A program made the translations under genes and the position numbers. From the NCBI GenBank assembly GCA_030146445.1, contig JASLBT010000128.1, forward strand, positions 1 to 22,655: a stretch of 22,655 nt of DNA, given 5' to 3'. Within the stretch, counting starts at the first letter, position 1. Every line of letters starts with the position of its first letter. The notes beneath the pieces are model-generated. The model was not told where the DNA came from. It was given only the letters and a program-made list of their open reading frames with translations, and searched no databases. This DNA is from Segetibacter sp. GTDB taxonomy: Bacteria; Bacteroidota; Bacteroidia; Chitinophagales; Chitinophagaceae. Shown here piece by piece: positions 8,701 to 17,475 of the stretch.

Positions 8701-8761
8701 AAAGGTTCTTCAGCCGGGTTCAAAAAAAAGTTCATAAACTAAACCAATAAAACCAAAAACA

Positions 8762-9751
8762 ATGAAAGTTGCAGTAGTTGGTGCCACCGGCCTGGTGGGC
8801 ACAAAAATGTTACAGGTACTGGCGGAAAGAAACTTCCCGGTAACGGAACTCATACCCGTTGCTTCGGAAAGATCGGTGGGAAAAGAAGTTGAATACAAAG
8901 GTCAAAAGTATAAGGTAGTAAGTATGACCGATGCTATTACAGCTAAACCAGACGTAGCATTATTTTCCGCTGGCGGCAACACTTCTTTGGAATGGGCGCC
9001 AAAATTTGCAGCTGCGGGTATAACGGTTATCGACAATTCCAGCGCATGGAGAATGGACCCCTCGAAGAAACTGGTTGTTCCGGAGATCAATGCAGACGCG
9101 CTGACAAGAGAAGATAAAATCATTGCAAACCCGAATTGTTCAACCATACAGATGGTAGTTGCACTTAACCCTTTGCACAAAAAATATGGGGTTAAACGCG
9201 TAATCGCAAGTACGTACCAGAGCGTTACAGGAACGGGGGTAAAAGCCGTGGATCAACTGATGAATGAGCGGAAAAATGTATCGGGTGAGATGGCCTACAA
9301 ATACCCGATTGACCTTAACGTTATACCGCAGATTGATGTTTTCATGGAGAATGGCTATACAAAGGAGGAAATGAAGATGGTAAATGAAACCAAAAAGATC
9401 ATGCGCGACGACTCGATAAAAGTAACGGCAACGACCGTTCGTATACCAGTAATGGGCGGCCATAGTGAGAGCGTAAATGTTGAGTTTGCCAATGAATTCG
9501 AGATGCAGGAAGTTAAAGAACTGTTGAGTTCTTCGCCGGGCATCGTCTTACAGGATGATCCATCAAGCCAAACGTACCCAATGCCACTTTGGGCGCACGA
9601 AAAAGACGAAGTATTTGTAGGGAGACTACGCAGGGATGAAACTCAGCCAAACACCCTAAACATGTGGATTGTTAGTGATAACCTGCGGAAAGGTGCGGCA
9701 ACCAATGCTGTCCAGATTGCAGAATACTGTGTAGCCAATCACTTGTTATAA
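8762..9751 (+). CDS. asd: aspartate-semialdehyde dehydrogenase
   Basis: The 329-residue enzyme reduces aspartyl phosphate to aspartate semialdehyde with NADPH, the branch-point step to lysine/diaminopimelate, methionine, threonine and isoleucine. The N-terminal Rossmann motif is GATGLVG (residues 7-13). The active-site Cys126 lies in ANPNCSTIQ, and Arg227/His234 lie in VRIPVMGGHSES, all as expected. Length is normal for the family. An A-rich stretch (ACCAAAAACA) precedes the ATG, typical of this phylum, with no Shine-Dalgarno. A terminator follows, so it is probably a single-gene unit. A leader peptide plus terminator 245 bp upstream may control it. Confidence 0.96.
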   Translation: MKVAVVGATGLVGTKMLQVLAERNFPVTELIPVASERSVGKEVEYKGQKYKVVSMTDAITAKPDVALFSAGGNTSLEWAPKFAAAGITVIDNSSAWRMDPSKKLVVPEINADALTREDKIIANPNCSTIQMVVALNPLHKKYGVKRVIASTYQSVTGTGVKAVDQLMNERKNVSGEMAYKYPIDLNVIPQIDVFMENGYTKEEMKMVNETKKIMRDDSIKVTATTVRIPVMGGHSESVNVEFANEFEMQEVKELLSSSPGIVLQDDPSSQTYPMPLWAHEKDEVFVGRLRRDETQPNTLNMWIVSDNLRKGAATNAVQIAEYCVANHLL

Positions 9752-9775
9752 TCAAACTTGAAGAACCAACAATGT

Positions 9776-9807
9776 AAGAGGCGCCCTGGTGGCGCCTCTT
9801 TTGTTTT
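9776..9807 (+). terminator. rho-independent terminator of asd
   Basis: A perfect 10-bp stem, AAGAGGCGCC/GGCGCCTCTT, with a CTGGT loop is followed by TTGTTTT. It lies 25 nt after the asd stop codon. Confidence 0.9.
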
Positions 9808-10000
9808 GAACTCAGTTGGTGTGATTGCTGGCTTTTTTACAACAACCAACGGGCAGTTTTTCATGTTTGCCGGATGCCGGTTTCAGCCCGATTACCCTAC
9901 TTAATTGGCCATTTTTACCAGGTGAAAGGCTGCTTGCTCAGGGCTGTCGAAGGTGCTCCCGTTTACGATTAATCATGAACCAAATCGCGCTGCGATATGT

Positions 10001-10008
10001 TACCTTTA
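10001..10008 (+). promoter_or_regulatory. possible -7 promoter box of the SPFH gene
   Basis: TACCTTTA matches TAnnTTTG except for the last base and ends 19 nt before the ATG. No -33 element is seen. Confidence 0.3.
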
Positions 10009-10027
10009 GCAACCTAAATTCCTAAAA

Positions 10028-10930
10028 ATGCTCCTTATTATACTTGGAATAATAGTGTTTTTTGCAGCTGCCTCGTTGCGAAAAATGAATACACCATTTC
10101 CCGGTTACCGGGGGGCTGTTCGACTGGTTGGATTGGCGATGATCGTCATCGGTATCTTAATCTCTTCTGTCATCCAGATCAATGCCGGCGAAATTGGTAT
10201 CAAATCGCTGTTCGGGAAGGTACAAAATGACGTGCTTCGCAGCGGGTTACACCTGGTAAACCCCGTGATGGATGTGCAACCCCTTGACGTGAGAACGCAG
10301 AACTACACGATGAGTGCCGTACGTGACGAAGGTGACAAGTCGGGAGACGACGCGATCCGGGTGTTAACTTCTGATGGACTTGAAGTAATTATCGATTTGA
10401 CGGTACTTTACAGGATCCAGGCAAACGATGCACCGCAGCTGGTGAGAGAAACCGGCTATGATTTCCGCGATAAAATTGTCAGACCAGTAACAAGGACCAA
10501 GATAAGGGACAATGCGGTGTACTACACAGCCATCGACCTTTACAGTACAAAGCGCGACGAATTCCAGACGCGCATTTTCAAAACAATCGAGAGCAACTTC
10601 AGGCTCCGCGGTTTAGAACTCGAACAGTTACTCATCAGGAACATCACCCTGCCAAATAAGGTAAAGGCCGCGATCGAAGAGAAAATAAATGCTGAGCAGG
10701 AGGCTCAGAAAATGCAATTCGTACTGCAAAAGGAAAAACAGGAAGCTGAACGGAAACGTGTAGAAGCACAGGGTATCGCCGATTACCAACGCATCATCAA
10801 TATTGGTTTAACGGATAATCAATTGCAATACGAGCAGATTAAAGCTATGAAGGAAATAGCTACCTCGCCAAATGCCAAAGTAATCATTATGGGCAGTAAG
10901 ACACCTGTGATCATCGACGGCAAAAATTAG
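10028..10930 (+). CDS. SPFH-domain (prohibitin-like) membrane protein
   Basis: The 300-residue protein has two N-terminal hydrophobic segments (residues 1-17 and 33-48) and then a SPFH/band 7 domain (about 50-220, starting INAGEIGIKSLFGKV and including RPVTRTKIRDN). A charged helical coiled-coil follows (about 215-250, rich in E, K, Q and A), with a short tail ending VIIMGSKTPVIIDGKN. Proteins of this family form large oligomeric rings on membranes and often protect or scaffold membrane proteases. No FtsH or NfeD partner is adjacent. It converges with the small membrane protein gene 29 bp away. Confidence 0.88.
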   Translation: MLLIILGIIVFFAAASLRKMNTPFPGYRGAVRLVGLAMIVIGILISSVIQINAGEIGIKSLFGKVQNDVLRSGLHLVNPVMDVQPLDVRTQNYTMSAVRDEGDKSGDDAIRVLTSDGLEVIIDLTVLYRIQANDAPQLVRETGYDFRDKIVRPVTRTKIRDNAVYYTAIDLYSTKRDEFQTRIFKTIESNFRLRGLELEQLLIRNITLPNKVKAAIEEKINAEQEAQKMQFVLQKEKQEAERKRVEAQGIADYQRIINIGLTDNQLQYEQIKAMKEIATSPNAKVIIMGSKTPVIIDGKN

Positions 10931-10959
10931 CGGCAGTAAGGATCTGGTGCCGCGTACAA

Positions 10960-11190
10960 CTATTCTTCCTGGTTCTCGTCGGCGGTCCATAACTTTTGGA
11001 ATATCCTGACCATAAAGATCACACTCACTACCAGCCAGGTATAAAATAATACGTTGGCTAACCTGATACCGTTGTCGGGGAAGGCATTGTCGTTTTTTAA
11101 AGCGGCAGTCACGGTAATGCACAGCCACAGCAACCCGATGCCAAGGGATTTCCCGACCCGCTTCAAGAAATTAAGCACTTCAGGTTCCAT
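10960..11190 (-). CDS. small two-helix membrane protein, function unknown
   Basis: The 76-residue product begins MEPEVLNFLKRVGKSLGIG. It has two hydrophobic segments (about 15-31 and 46-63) separated by a polar loop (NDNAFPDNGIRL) and an acidic tail (ADENQEE). I recall similar short proteins in Bacteroidota, annotated as hypothetical. It lies 52 bp downstream of the GH25 gene on the same strand and may be co-transcribed with it. Confidence 0.65.
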   Translation of the reverse strand: MEPEVLNFLKRVGKSLGIGLLWLCITVTAALKNDNAFPDNGIRLANVLFYTWLVVSVIFMVRIFQKLWTADENQEE

Positions 11191-11242
11191 GAGGTATTTT
11201 GGTTTGAGTAATATAACTAACCCGGACGCGGTAAAGTTTGGA

Positions 11243-12022
11243 TCAGCGGATTAATAAATTTTCGAAGTCGGAGCTGTCGCCATTGAAAACATTGAAATCT
11301 ACCCTGCTCGAGATGCCGTTTACCCGTCCGCGCTCGCTGTGTTGCCAGAATATCCATGGCCGGCTGATCCTGGGCCTGTCCTTTTCATGGTAATGGGCGA
11401 CCCAAAGAGGATAGTTATTGAATTCCGTTCCCATGTATGTGCTATAGAAATTCACGTACGTGTAAATGATCGGTTTCACCTTGTAGTGTTGTTCTACCAG
11501 GGTGAGCCAGGCTTTTACCTCCTTGCGCATCTTATCGGGCTTAACGCCGAATAGTTGTTCTACATCCAAAACCGGAGGAAGATCGCCAGGTGACAACTTA
11601 ACCGTATTGATAAAATTTCTTGCCTGTGCCTTGCCACTCTTCCGGCAAATAAAAAAATGATATGCTCCACGAGGCAGATTGGCCTTTGCTGCAAGCGCCC
11701 AATTGCGCCGAAATTGCTTGTCAACGTTGCCCAGCCCCTCTGTTGCTTTGATAAAGGTGAACCCGATCTTCACATCGTTAACCTTCATCTTTTTTACTGC
11801 AGGCCAATGAACGTAACTCTGGTACTTACTTACGTCGATGCCATGAATTTCGTAGTTAACAGGAAGGTCTATCCCAAAGGCAGGATACCGCGCAAATTTA
11901 GCCTCCTTAACTCTGAAGAAAGTATACCAGACGTAAACAGTACTCGTAACGGCCACCAAAAGTAAAGGCAGTATAAGCCACCATGCCCGCCTTGATTTTT
12001 TCTTTTTTCTTCGACTAGCCAT
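11243..12022 (-). CDS. membrane-anchored GH25 lysozyme-like muramidase
   Basis: The 259-residue protein has a basic N-terminus (MASRRKKKKSRR) and one membrane helix (about 14-35), then a glycoside hydrolase 25 domain, which cleaves the MurNAc-GlcNAc bond in peptidoglycan. The family's acidic residues are in place: Asp63 in HGIDVSKYQ, Glu95 in FIKATEG, and Asp153/Glu155 in PVLDVEQ. Later blocks PIIYTY, PLWVAHY, WQHSERG and VDFNVFNG are also typical. The ATG at 12022 is preferred over one 15 codons upstream (12067), because the upstream residues (MVIFVVHRCLCCVHD) would precede the positive anchor. The catalytic domain should face the periplasm. It may serve in wall remodelling. Confidence 0.9.
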   Translation of the reverse strand: MASRRKKKKSRRAWWLILPLLLVAVTSTVYVWYTFFRVKEAKFARYPAFGIDLPVNYEIHGIDVSKYQSYVHWPAVKKMKVNDVKIGFTFIKATEGLGNVDKQFRRNWALAAKANLPRGAYHFFICRKSGKAQARNFINTVKLSPGDLPPVLDVEQLFGVKPDKMRKEVKAWLTLVEQHYKVKPIIYTYVNFYSTYMGTEFNNYPLWVAHYHEKDRPRISRPWIFWQHSERGRVNGISSRVDFNVFNGDSSDFENLLIR

Positions 12023-12294
12023 ATCGTGAACACAACATAGACACCTATGCACAACAAATATGACCAATTCTGTGTGAATGGAAAACGAAATTTATTGCCT
12101 GCTGATCAACAGTGTTGTCCAGAGCCGGGAGGAAGTATTGCTCAAACTATCGACGAATGGCGCTTCAGGTAAAAAGTTAACTGGCTGGAAGTTGAATAGC
12201 ACCGCGAGTTACACCACGGGACACAGACAAAAAAATTGATAGATTGATAAGGTGATTGGCGGGGCACAGATCCAAGACGGGGGTCGAAATTACA

Positions 12295-12822
12295 TCAGAG
12301 AAGCGGGTGCTCATCGCCAAACTGATTACGGTACCTGAAGTAAACCATGTTGGCGGCGATAGATATATCGATGATGGTATTTATTACGAATAGCAGGTGC
12401 TGTCCTTCACCGCTTTTAACAACATGGCAATCCAACGTTCCATACTTTTCGGTTAAGCCAGCCCGTAAGGAATCAATTTCTTCGTTAGAAAACTTCCTGA
12501 TGCCTTTGGCTACGCCGCGTTTCGGCAACTTTGAAATGATGGCCTCGAAGTCTTCCGCTGTTTTCACAACGGGGTAGGCTGGTTCTTTTCGCAATACATA
12601 ACTTTCGGGCAGTGTCTTGTTACCCGCTGGTATAAAAAGCTCCTCTTCCGTTAGAAAGCAGTAGAACTTTTCTTCATTAGGAGCTGGTTCATCGTCGAGG
12701 CTGGCAAAGCGGAAATTGTTTTCAGCAGATGCGATAACGTAATGCAATTCGGAATTAAGAAACCCTGGCTGCAGTGCGTGGAGGTTGATGTTTAATTCCA
12801 ATTGTTTTGTATCGATGCCCAT
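12295..12822 (-). CDS. hypothetical protein, 175 residues
   Basis: I do not recognise a family. The product starts MGIDTKQLELNINLHALQPG and appears soluble and acidic, with no signal peptide or membrane helix. It has alternating hydrophobic strands and a C-terminal segment HLLFVINTIIDISIAANMVYFRYRN. The ATG at 12822 is chosen over the 34-codon upstream extension because a perfect TAnnTTTG box (12840-12847) lies inside that extension, which would leave a leader of about 13 nt. It is divergent from the radical SAM gene, with a gap of 138 bp. Confidence 0.65.
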   Translation of the reverse strand: MGIDTKQLELNINLHALQPGFLNSELHYVIASAENNFRFASLDDEPAPNEEKFYCFLTEEELFIPAGNKTLPESYVLRKEPAYPVVKTAEDFEAIISKLPKRGVAKGIRKFSNEEIDSLRAGLTEKYGTLDCHVVKSGEGQHLLFVINTIIDISIAANMVYFRYRNQFGDEHPLL

Positions 12823-12839
12823 GATGATCGGTTGAATAA

Positions 12840-12847
12840 CAAAAATA
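12840..12847 (-). promoter_or_regulatory. -7 promoter box of the 175-residue hypothetical gene
   Basis: It reads TATTTTTG on the minus strand, a full match to TAnnTTTG, ending 18 nt before the chosen ATG. No clear -33 box is seen. Confidence 0.45.
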
Positions 12848-12960
12848 ACCCAATTGATAATACTTATGTGGGGGTAAATCGAACATTGGTGAGGAATTTG
12901 CATCCGTAGATCGTCCCGCGGCAATATTTATAACAAGGGAAGCTTAATTTTACGCCTCTT

Positions 12961-13992
12961 ATGATGTATTTCAATTTAAACGATAGCCTTAATTATATTT
13001 CAAAGCTTACGCCCGCAAGAGCATGGAATGCATTGAAAGTTTTAACCAGTTATCGTTTAAGCCGGCTGCTTGGAAAACCAATTCAGTGGGGCTACCCTAT
13101 TTCGGTGTCATTTGAACCAACCACATCCTGCAACCTCAGGTGCCCTGAGTGCCCGAGTGGGCTGCGGGCATTTACGAGACCAACCGGGATGCTAAAACAG
13201 GATTTCTTTCGCCGCACGATCGACGACATCTATAAAGAACTCACGTACCTGATCTTTTACTTCCAGGGGGAACCTTACCTCAATCCCGACTTTCTTGATA
13301 TGGTGAAGTATGCCTCGCAAAAAGGTATTTACACCGCCACGAGCACAAATGCCCACTATCTCACTGATGCAAATGCCAGGAAAACGGTCGAGAGTGGCCT
13401 GGACCGGCTGATCATCTCGATCGACGGAACCACGCAGGAAACTTACAAGCAATACCGCGTGGGTGGAAAACTCGAAAAGGTAGTTGAAGGTGCCAAAAAC
13501 ATCGTTAAGTGGAAGAAAGAGCTTAACAGCAAAACTCCATTTGTGTTTTTCCAGTTCCTGGTGGTTAAACACAACGAACACCAGATCGAAGACATTAAAC
13601 AGCTTGCGAAGGAGGTTGGGGTTGACCAGGTTCGTTTCAAAACTGCGCAAGTATACGATTATGAAAACGATCCGAACCAACTCATTCCCACGATTGAAAA
13701 ATACAGCCGGTACAGGAAGGGCAAGGATGGTAAGATGAAGTCGAAAAGCGGTATGGGTAATCACTGCTGGAAACTGTGGCAGGGAAATGTAATCTCCTGG
13801 GATGGACTTGTGGTCCCTTGCTGCTTCGACAAAGACGCCAGTCATCAATTAGGTAACCTGCAGGTGCAATCTTTCAAAGAGGTTTGGAACAACGATAATT
13901 ACAAGCAGTTTAGAAGGGAGATTATGACAAGCAGGCAGAACATTGACATATGTGCAAATTGTAGTGAAGGCTTAAAAGTTTGGGAAGATTAA
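12961..13992 (+). CDS. radical SAM protein with SPASM domain
   Basis: The 343-residue protein carries the radical SAM CxxxCxxC motif as CNLRCPEC (Cys57, 61, 64), which binds the 4Fe-4S cluster that cleaves S-adenosylmethionine. A TIM-barrel core follows (FYFQGEPYLNP, STNAHYL, LIISIDGTTQETYKQYR). A C-terminal SPASM segment has Cys in HCWKLW, VPCCFD and DICANCSEG for auxiliary clusters. SPASM proteins modify peptides or small molecules. No precursor-peptide gene is evident next to it, so the substrate is unknown. There is also an ATG one codon later (12964). Confidence 0.9.
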   Translation: MMYFNLNDSLNYISKLTPARAWNALKVLTSYRLSRLLGKPIQWGYPISVSFEPTTSCNLRCPECPSGLRAFTRPTGMLKQDFFRRTIDDIYKELTYLIFYFQGEPYLNPDFLDMVKYASQKGIYTATSTNAHYLTDANARKTVESGLDRLIISIDGTTQETYKQYRVGGKLEKVVEGAKNIVKWKKELNSKTPFVFFQFLVVKHNEHQIEDIKQLAKEVGVDQVRFKTAQVYDYENDPNQLIPTIEKYSRYRKGKDGKMKSKSGMGNHCWKLWQGNVISWDGLVVPCCFDKDASHQLGNLQVQSFKEVWNNDNYKQFRREIMTSRQNIDICANCSEGLKVWED

Positions 13993-14343
13993 TAACAGAT
14001 CTTCTAAGCAGTTGTAGGTTTCTTCACTTTGTTGCAAACGGTTACGGGTTGCAGATTTTCCGCTTCCTGATTACATCAAACTGAAGTGCCTGAACAGTTT
14101 GGTAGCCACTAGTGGAACTATCTGTTCAAGAGCAGCCGCTCGCGACGTTTGCCGGCAGCTTTAAAAGAATTTGACCTTCCATTTTTTTCTAAGCCTCTTA
14201 CCTAAAGCGGAAATAAGCCAGGTGGTTGTGACAGGATGCTTTATTGCTGTTTATTCCCTTGCCGTGCCCACTCGTGCCATAACGTAAGTAGTTGAGGCAC
14301 ATGTTTTGTTATTATCAGCCGAAAACATGTTACCGTTAATTTA
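13993..14343. other. 351-bp intergenic region
   Basis: No gene is supported. It contains a nested inverted repeat near 14090-14130 (GAACAG/CTGTTC enclosing the palindrome CCACTAGTGG) and a second one at 14299-14330 just before the hydrolase gene. No clear terminator for the radical SAM gene is visible; GAAGAT/ATCTTC at its end lacks a T tract. Confidence 0.5.
14299..14330 (+). promoter_or_regulatory. inverted repeat upstream of the alpha/beta hydrolase
   Basis: Perfect 9-bp arms ACATGTTTT and AAAACATGT are separated by 14 nt and end 13 nt before the ATG. It could be an operator or a leader hairpin. The position overlaps where the promoter should be. Confidence 0.4.
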
Positions 14344-15156
14344 ATGCAGGACCGTTTCTTTACACATAACACTTCTTTATTTCATTACCGTGTTTTTGGC
14401 AACGGGCCAAAACTGCTGTTCTGCTTTCATGGCTACGGCCGTGACAGCTACACCTTTGGTTTTCTCGCTAAAGCATTAGGAACCCGTTATACCATTGTGG
14501 CCCTGGATGCACCCTTTCACGGGTTTACCAAGTGGGATAATCCTGACTTTGAACCCGATGACCTGGTCGAGATTGTTCACGGTATCAGGCGCTGTCTGAA
14601 TAAAGAAGGCGAAAAGATTTCACTGCTGGGCTTTAGCATGGGTGGCCGCATAGCCTTACACCTCACCCAGATGCTCGCAGATGAGATTGAACGAGTGGTT
14701 CTGCTTGCTCCTGACGGACTCAAATATAAGTCGTGGTTGTGGTTTACTACCCAAACATGGGCGGGAAGCCGGCTATTTGATTATACCGTACACCACCCGC
14801 AATGGTTTCTCAGCCTGGTTCACTTTCTTGAAAAGCTCCGTATAATCAAGAGCAACGTTGCAAGCTTTGTTGATTACTACCTTGAGGACAAACCCCAGCG
14901 GATTGCTTTATACCGCCGCTGGAACATCATGCGGAACTTCAAGCCGAAACTATCCAGGTTAAAAAAGATCATTCCGGAACATCGCATTAAAGTACGTATG
15001 TTGTTTGGCAGTTTCGACAGGATCATCCATTATGCCAGCGGGCAGCATTTTTTGAGAAAGATCGAGAAATATGCAAGTGTGAAGATCATCGAGGCCGGAC
15101 ACGACCTCTTGCGCGAATGGCATACCCCGGTTATCGCAGAATTGTTTAATGATTAA
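14344..15156 (+). CDS. alpha/beta hydrolase
   Basis: The 270-residue protein shows the alpha/beta hydrolase fold: oxyanion-hole HG in FCFHGYGRD (residues 27-35), nucleophile elbow GFSMGG with Ser98, acid Asp in LFGSFDRII, and base His in IIEAGHDLL near the C-terminus. No signal peptide is seen, so it acts in the cytosol. The central cap (about 125-195) is rich in Trp, Tyr and Phe, suggesting a lipid-like or acyl substrate, but that is a guess. The glycosyltransferase starts 21 bp after its stop, so the two are likely one transcription unit. Confidence 0.88.
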   Translation: MQDRFFTHNTSLFHYRVFGNGPKLLFCFHGYGRDSYTFGFLAKALGTRYTIVALDAPFHGFTKWDNPDFEPDDLVEIVHGIRRCLNKEGEKISLLGFSMGGRIALHLTQMLADEIERVVLLAPDGLKYKSWLWFTTQTWAGSRLFDYTVHHPQWFLSLVHFLEKLRIIKSNVASFVDYYLEDKPQRIALYRRWNIMRNFKPKLSRLKKIIPEHRIKVRMLFGSFDRIIHYASGQHFLRKIEKYASVKIIEAGHDLLREWHTPVIAELFND

Positions 15157-15177
15157 TAGTTGTTTTCTTTGCCCTGA

Positions 15178-16326
15178 ATGACGTGGATTCTGCTGATACT
15201 TATCGTACTGCTGCTTGGTGGGTATGCAACCCTTATTGAGAACTATAGAAGGTGGTTTCTGGAAGTAAAACCTTTCAGCATACAGGGAGGTGCGGTACCA
15301 ACCACTTTTTTTTCTATTATCATTCCTGCCCGGAACGAAGAAGGGCAGATTGGCGCATGCCTGAATACAGTTCTTTCGCAAAACTACCCCGCGAACTTGT
15401 ACGAGGTCATCATCATAAACGACCACAGTACCGACAGAACCGCTGAAATAATCGCGCAATACCAACAAAGACATGCTAATCTCCGGCTCTTCAATCTTGA
15501 AGAGTTATTACCTGCAGGAAAGTTGAATTCGTACAAAAAAAAGGCGATTGAACTGGCGATTGAAAGAGCAACCGGAGAATGGATCGTAACAACTGATGCT
15601 GACTGTATTGTCCGGCCAAACTGGCTTCGTTCATTTGACGGGTTCAGGAAAGAACGTAACGCGGTATTTATTGCTGCGCCGGTCAAGTTCAACAGCACCG
15701 GTACGTTTATCGCAATTTTCCAGTGTCTTGATTTCATGAGCCTGCAGGGCATTACGGCTGCGTCGGTAAACAACCGTTTTCATAGCATGTGTAATGGCGC
15801 TAACCTGGCCTATAGCAAAGCTGTTTTTAATGAAGCAGGAAAGTTTGCAGGCATAGACGATATCGCAAGCGGCGACGACATGCTGTTGATGCACAAGATT
15901 TTTTTAAGACATCCAAAGCAGGTGCGATTTCTACTTTCAGAGCAGGCGATCACTGAAACCTTACCTATGCCAGACTGGAGCAGCTTTTTAAACCAACGGA
16001 TACGATGGGCAAGTAAGGCAGAAAGTTATGAAGACAAGCGTATTTTTTGGGTTTTGGTTTCAGTATACCTTTTTAATTTGTCGTTGGTATTGCTCCCTCT
16101 CCTCGCCATTTGGGTTCCTGCGGCCATCTGGTACTGGCTACTGCTGATCGTATCTAAAACGGTCATTGAACTCCGGTTTATGATCCCGGTTGCGAGATTT
16201 TTCGATGAATTGCCGCTGTTGTGGTGGTTTCCGGTAATGCAGCCTTTTCACATCCTTTATACCGTCGTTGCCGGGTGGTTGGGAAAATTCGGCACCTATA
16301 AGTGGAAAGGCAGAACGGTTAAGTAG
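15178..16326 (+). CDS. membrane-bound family 2 glycosyltransferase
   Basis: The 382-residue protein has an N-terminal helix (3-20), a GT-A domain (about 45-280) and hydrophobic helices (about 288-330 and 345-365). Key motifs are the strand FSIIIPARNEE, NDHSTDRT, the metal-binding DAD (Asp140-Asp142) in VTTDADCIVRP, GDD at 232-234 as candidate base, and QRIRW (273-277). The last two are typical of processive or membrane-embedded family 2 enzymes. It probably transfers a sugar to a lipid or a growing glycan at the inner membrane. A TTTCTTTG promoter-like stretch lies in the 21-bp gap after the hydrolase gene, so it could also be expressed independently. Confidence 0.88.
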   Translation: MTWILLILIVLLLGGYATLIENYRRWFLEVKPFSIQGGAVPTTFFSIIIPARNEEGQIGACLNTVLSQNYPANLYEVIIINDHSTDRTAEIIAQYQQRHANLRLFNLEELLPAGKLNSYKKKAIELAIERATGEWIVTTDADCIVRPNWLRSFDGFRKERNAVFIAAPVKFNSTGTFIAIFQCLDFMSLQGITAASVNNRFHSMCNGANLAYSKAVFNEAGKFAGIDDIASGDDMLLMHKIFLRHPKQVRFLLSEQAITETLPMPDWSSFLNQRIRWASKAESYEDKRIFWVLVSVYLFNLSLVLLPLLAIWVPAAIWYWLLLIVSKTVIELRFMIPVARFFDELPLLWWFPVMQPFHILYTVVAGWLGKFGTYKWKGRTVK

Positions 16327-16355
16327 TAGGGGTCTTCCTGTTATTTGGAATGAAT

Positions 16356-16363
16356 TATCTTTC
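16356..16363 (+). promoter_or_regulatory. possible -7 promoter box of the ABC permease gene
   Basis: TATCTTTC has one mismatch to TAnnTTTG and lies 35 nt before the ATG, in the 72-bp gap after the glycosyltransferase. No -33 partner is found. Confidence 0.3.
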
Positions 16364-16398
16364 CGTTCGTTCTGATTCAATCAAAAACGATATTGTAA

Positions 16399-17475
16399 AT
16401 GGCATCATCGTCGCAGGCTTTCTGGAAAAGGCTAATAAAGAATAAAGGTGCAGTTATGGGCCTGGTTATCATTATGCTGGCTGTTCTTGTAGCGGCTCTT
16501 GGTTACTTTATTGCTCCTGATCATAGTCCCAACGCCAACCGGATGACGGTGGAAATAGGGGGGGAAAAGCCGGGGTTCAAAATGCAGTTCCTCGGATTGA
16601 AAGCTGAAAATGGAGAAACTAACACGTCGTTTTTCACCAGGATGATCGGGGGCGCGAATGATGGCATCAATTACCTGCCCATTACAGATTATCGATGGGA
16701 GGGCGACAGCATCATCGTGCAGAAGTTCGTAGACGAAGGCATAACTGAGCGACAGTCTTATCATAAAAGTTTATTGCGTCCGGAGCCAATTGTGAACCGG
16801 TCATATTGGACCGGTACCGATCGGTTTGGCCGCGACATTTTAAGCAGGCTGATTATCGGCGTCCGGGTGAGCCTTGGCGTGGGCCTGATTGCCGTACTCA
16901 TTTCGCTTACAATTGGGATCGTACTCGGCGCACTGGCGGGATACTATGGCAGCCGTGTAGATGATGTGGTCATGTGGCTGATCAATGTGATCTGGAGCAT
17001 CCCTACCCTGCTGCTGGTATTTGCAATAACCCTGATGCTTGGCAAGGGTTTTTGGCAGGTGTTCATTGCTGTGGGGCTGACGATGTGGGTGAACGTGGCC
17101 CGCCTGGTTCGGGGCCAGGTGATGGCGGTAAAAAAGCTCGAATACGTGGAAGCCGCAAGGGCGCTGGGCTTTTCTGATGCCCGAACGATTTTTAACCACA
17201 TCCTGCCAAACATACTGGGGCCGGTTATGGTGATTGCCGCAAGCAACTTCGCTTCAGCAATTGTGATTGAAGCAGGGCTGAGTTTTTTAGGTGTAGGTGT
17301 GCAGCCACCGCAACCCAGTTGGGGTTTAATGATTAAGGAGAACTACAACTTCATCATAACACATAACCCAATGTTGGCGCTGGCACCCGGTATTGCGATT
17401 ATGTTGCTGGTACTTGCATTTAACCTGCTGGGTAATGGGCTACGCGACGCACTAAATGTTCGTGGTAAGCTGTAA
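16399..17475 (+). CDS. DppC/OppC-type ABC transporter permease
   Basis: The 358-residue inner-membrane protein resembles the C-type permease of peptide or nickel importers. TM1 is at about 18-38. A long periplasmic loop (about 40-145) follows, then TGTDRFGRDILSRLIIGVRVSLGVG, the hallmark of the family before TM2, and four more helices to residue 350. The cytosolic EAA loop that docks the ATPase is VEAARALGFSDARTIFNHILPN (about 252-273). FLGVGVQPPQPSWG is also typical. The DppB-type partner, ATPases and binding protein are not in the window. Bacteroidota often scatter these genes, so a partner elsewhere is expected. Confidence 0.92.
   Translation: MASSSQAFWKRLIKNKGAVMGLVIIMLAVLVAALGYFIAPDHSPNANRMTVEIGGEKPGFKMQFLGLKAENGETNTSFFTRMIGGANDGINYLPITDYRWEGDSIIVQKFVDEGITERQSYHKSLLRPEPIVNRSYWTGTDRFGRDILSRLIIGVRVSLGVGLIAVLISLTIGIVLGALAGYYGSRVDDVVMWLINVIWSIPTLLLVFAITLMLGKGFWQVFIAVGLTMWVNVARLVRGQVMAVKKLEYVEAARALGFSDARTIFNHILPNILGPVMVIAASNFASAIVIEAGLSFLGVGVQPPQPSWGLMIKENYNFIITHNPMLALAPGIAIMLLVLAFNLLGNGLRDALNVRGKL

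Noticed and set aside
8475..8735. 86-codon minus-strand frame covering the asd leader terminator and the GC-rich repeat
   Set aside because: It translates the repeat element and terminator. Low-complexity Pro/Arg-rich text with no start signal, better explained as non-coding repeat.
12823..12924. 34-codon N-terminal extension of the 175-residue hypothetical protein
   Set aside because: A perfect TAnnTTTG promoter box lies inside it, 18 nt before the internal ATG.
13192..13848. 218-codon open frame on the minus strand
   Set aside because: It lies wholly inside the SPASM radical SAM gene, whose motifs are clear, and the antisense product has no recognisable domain.
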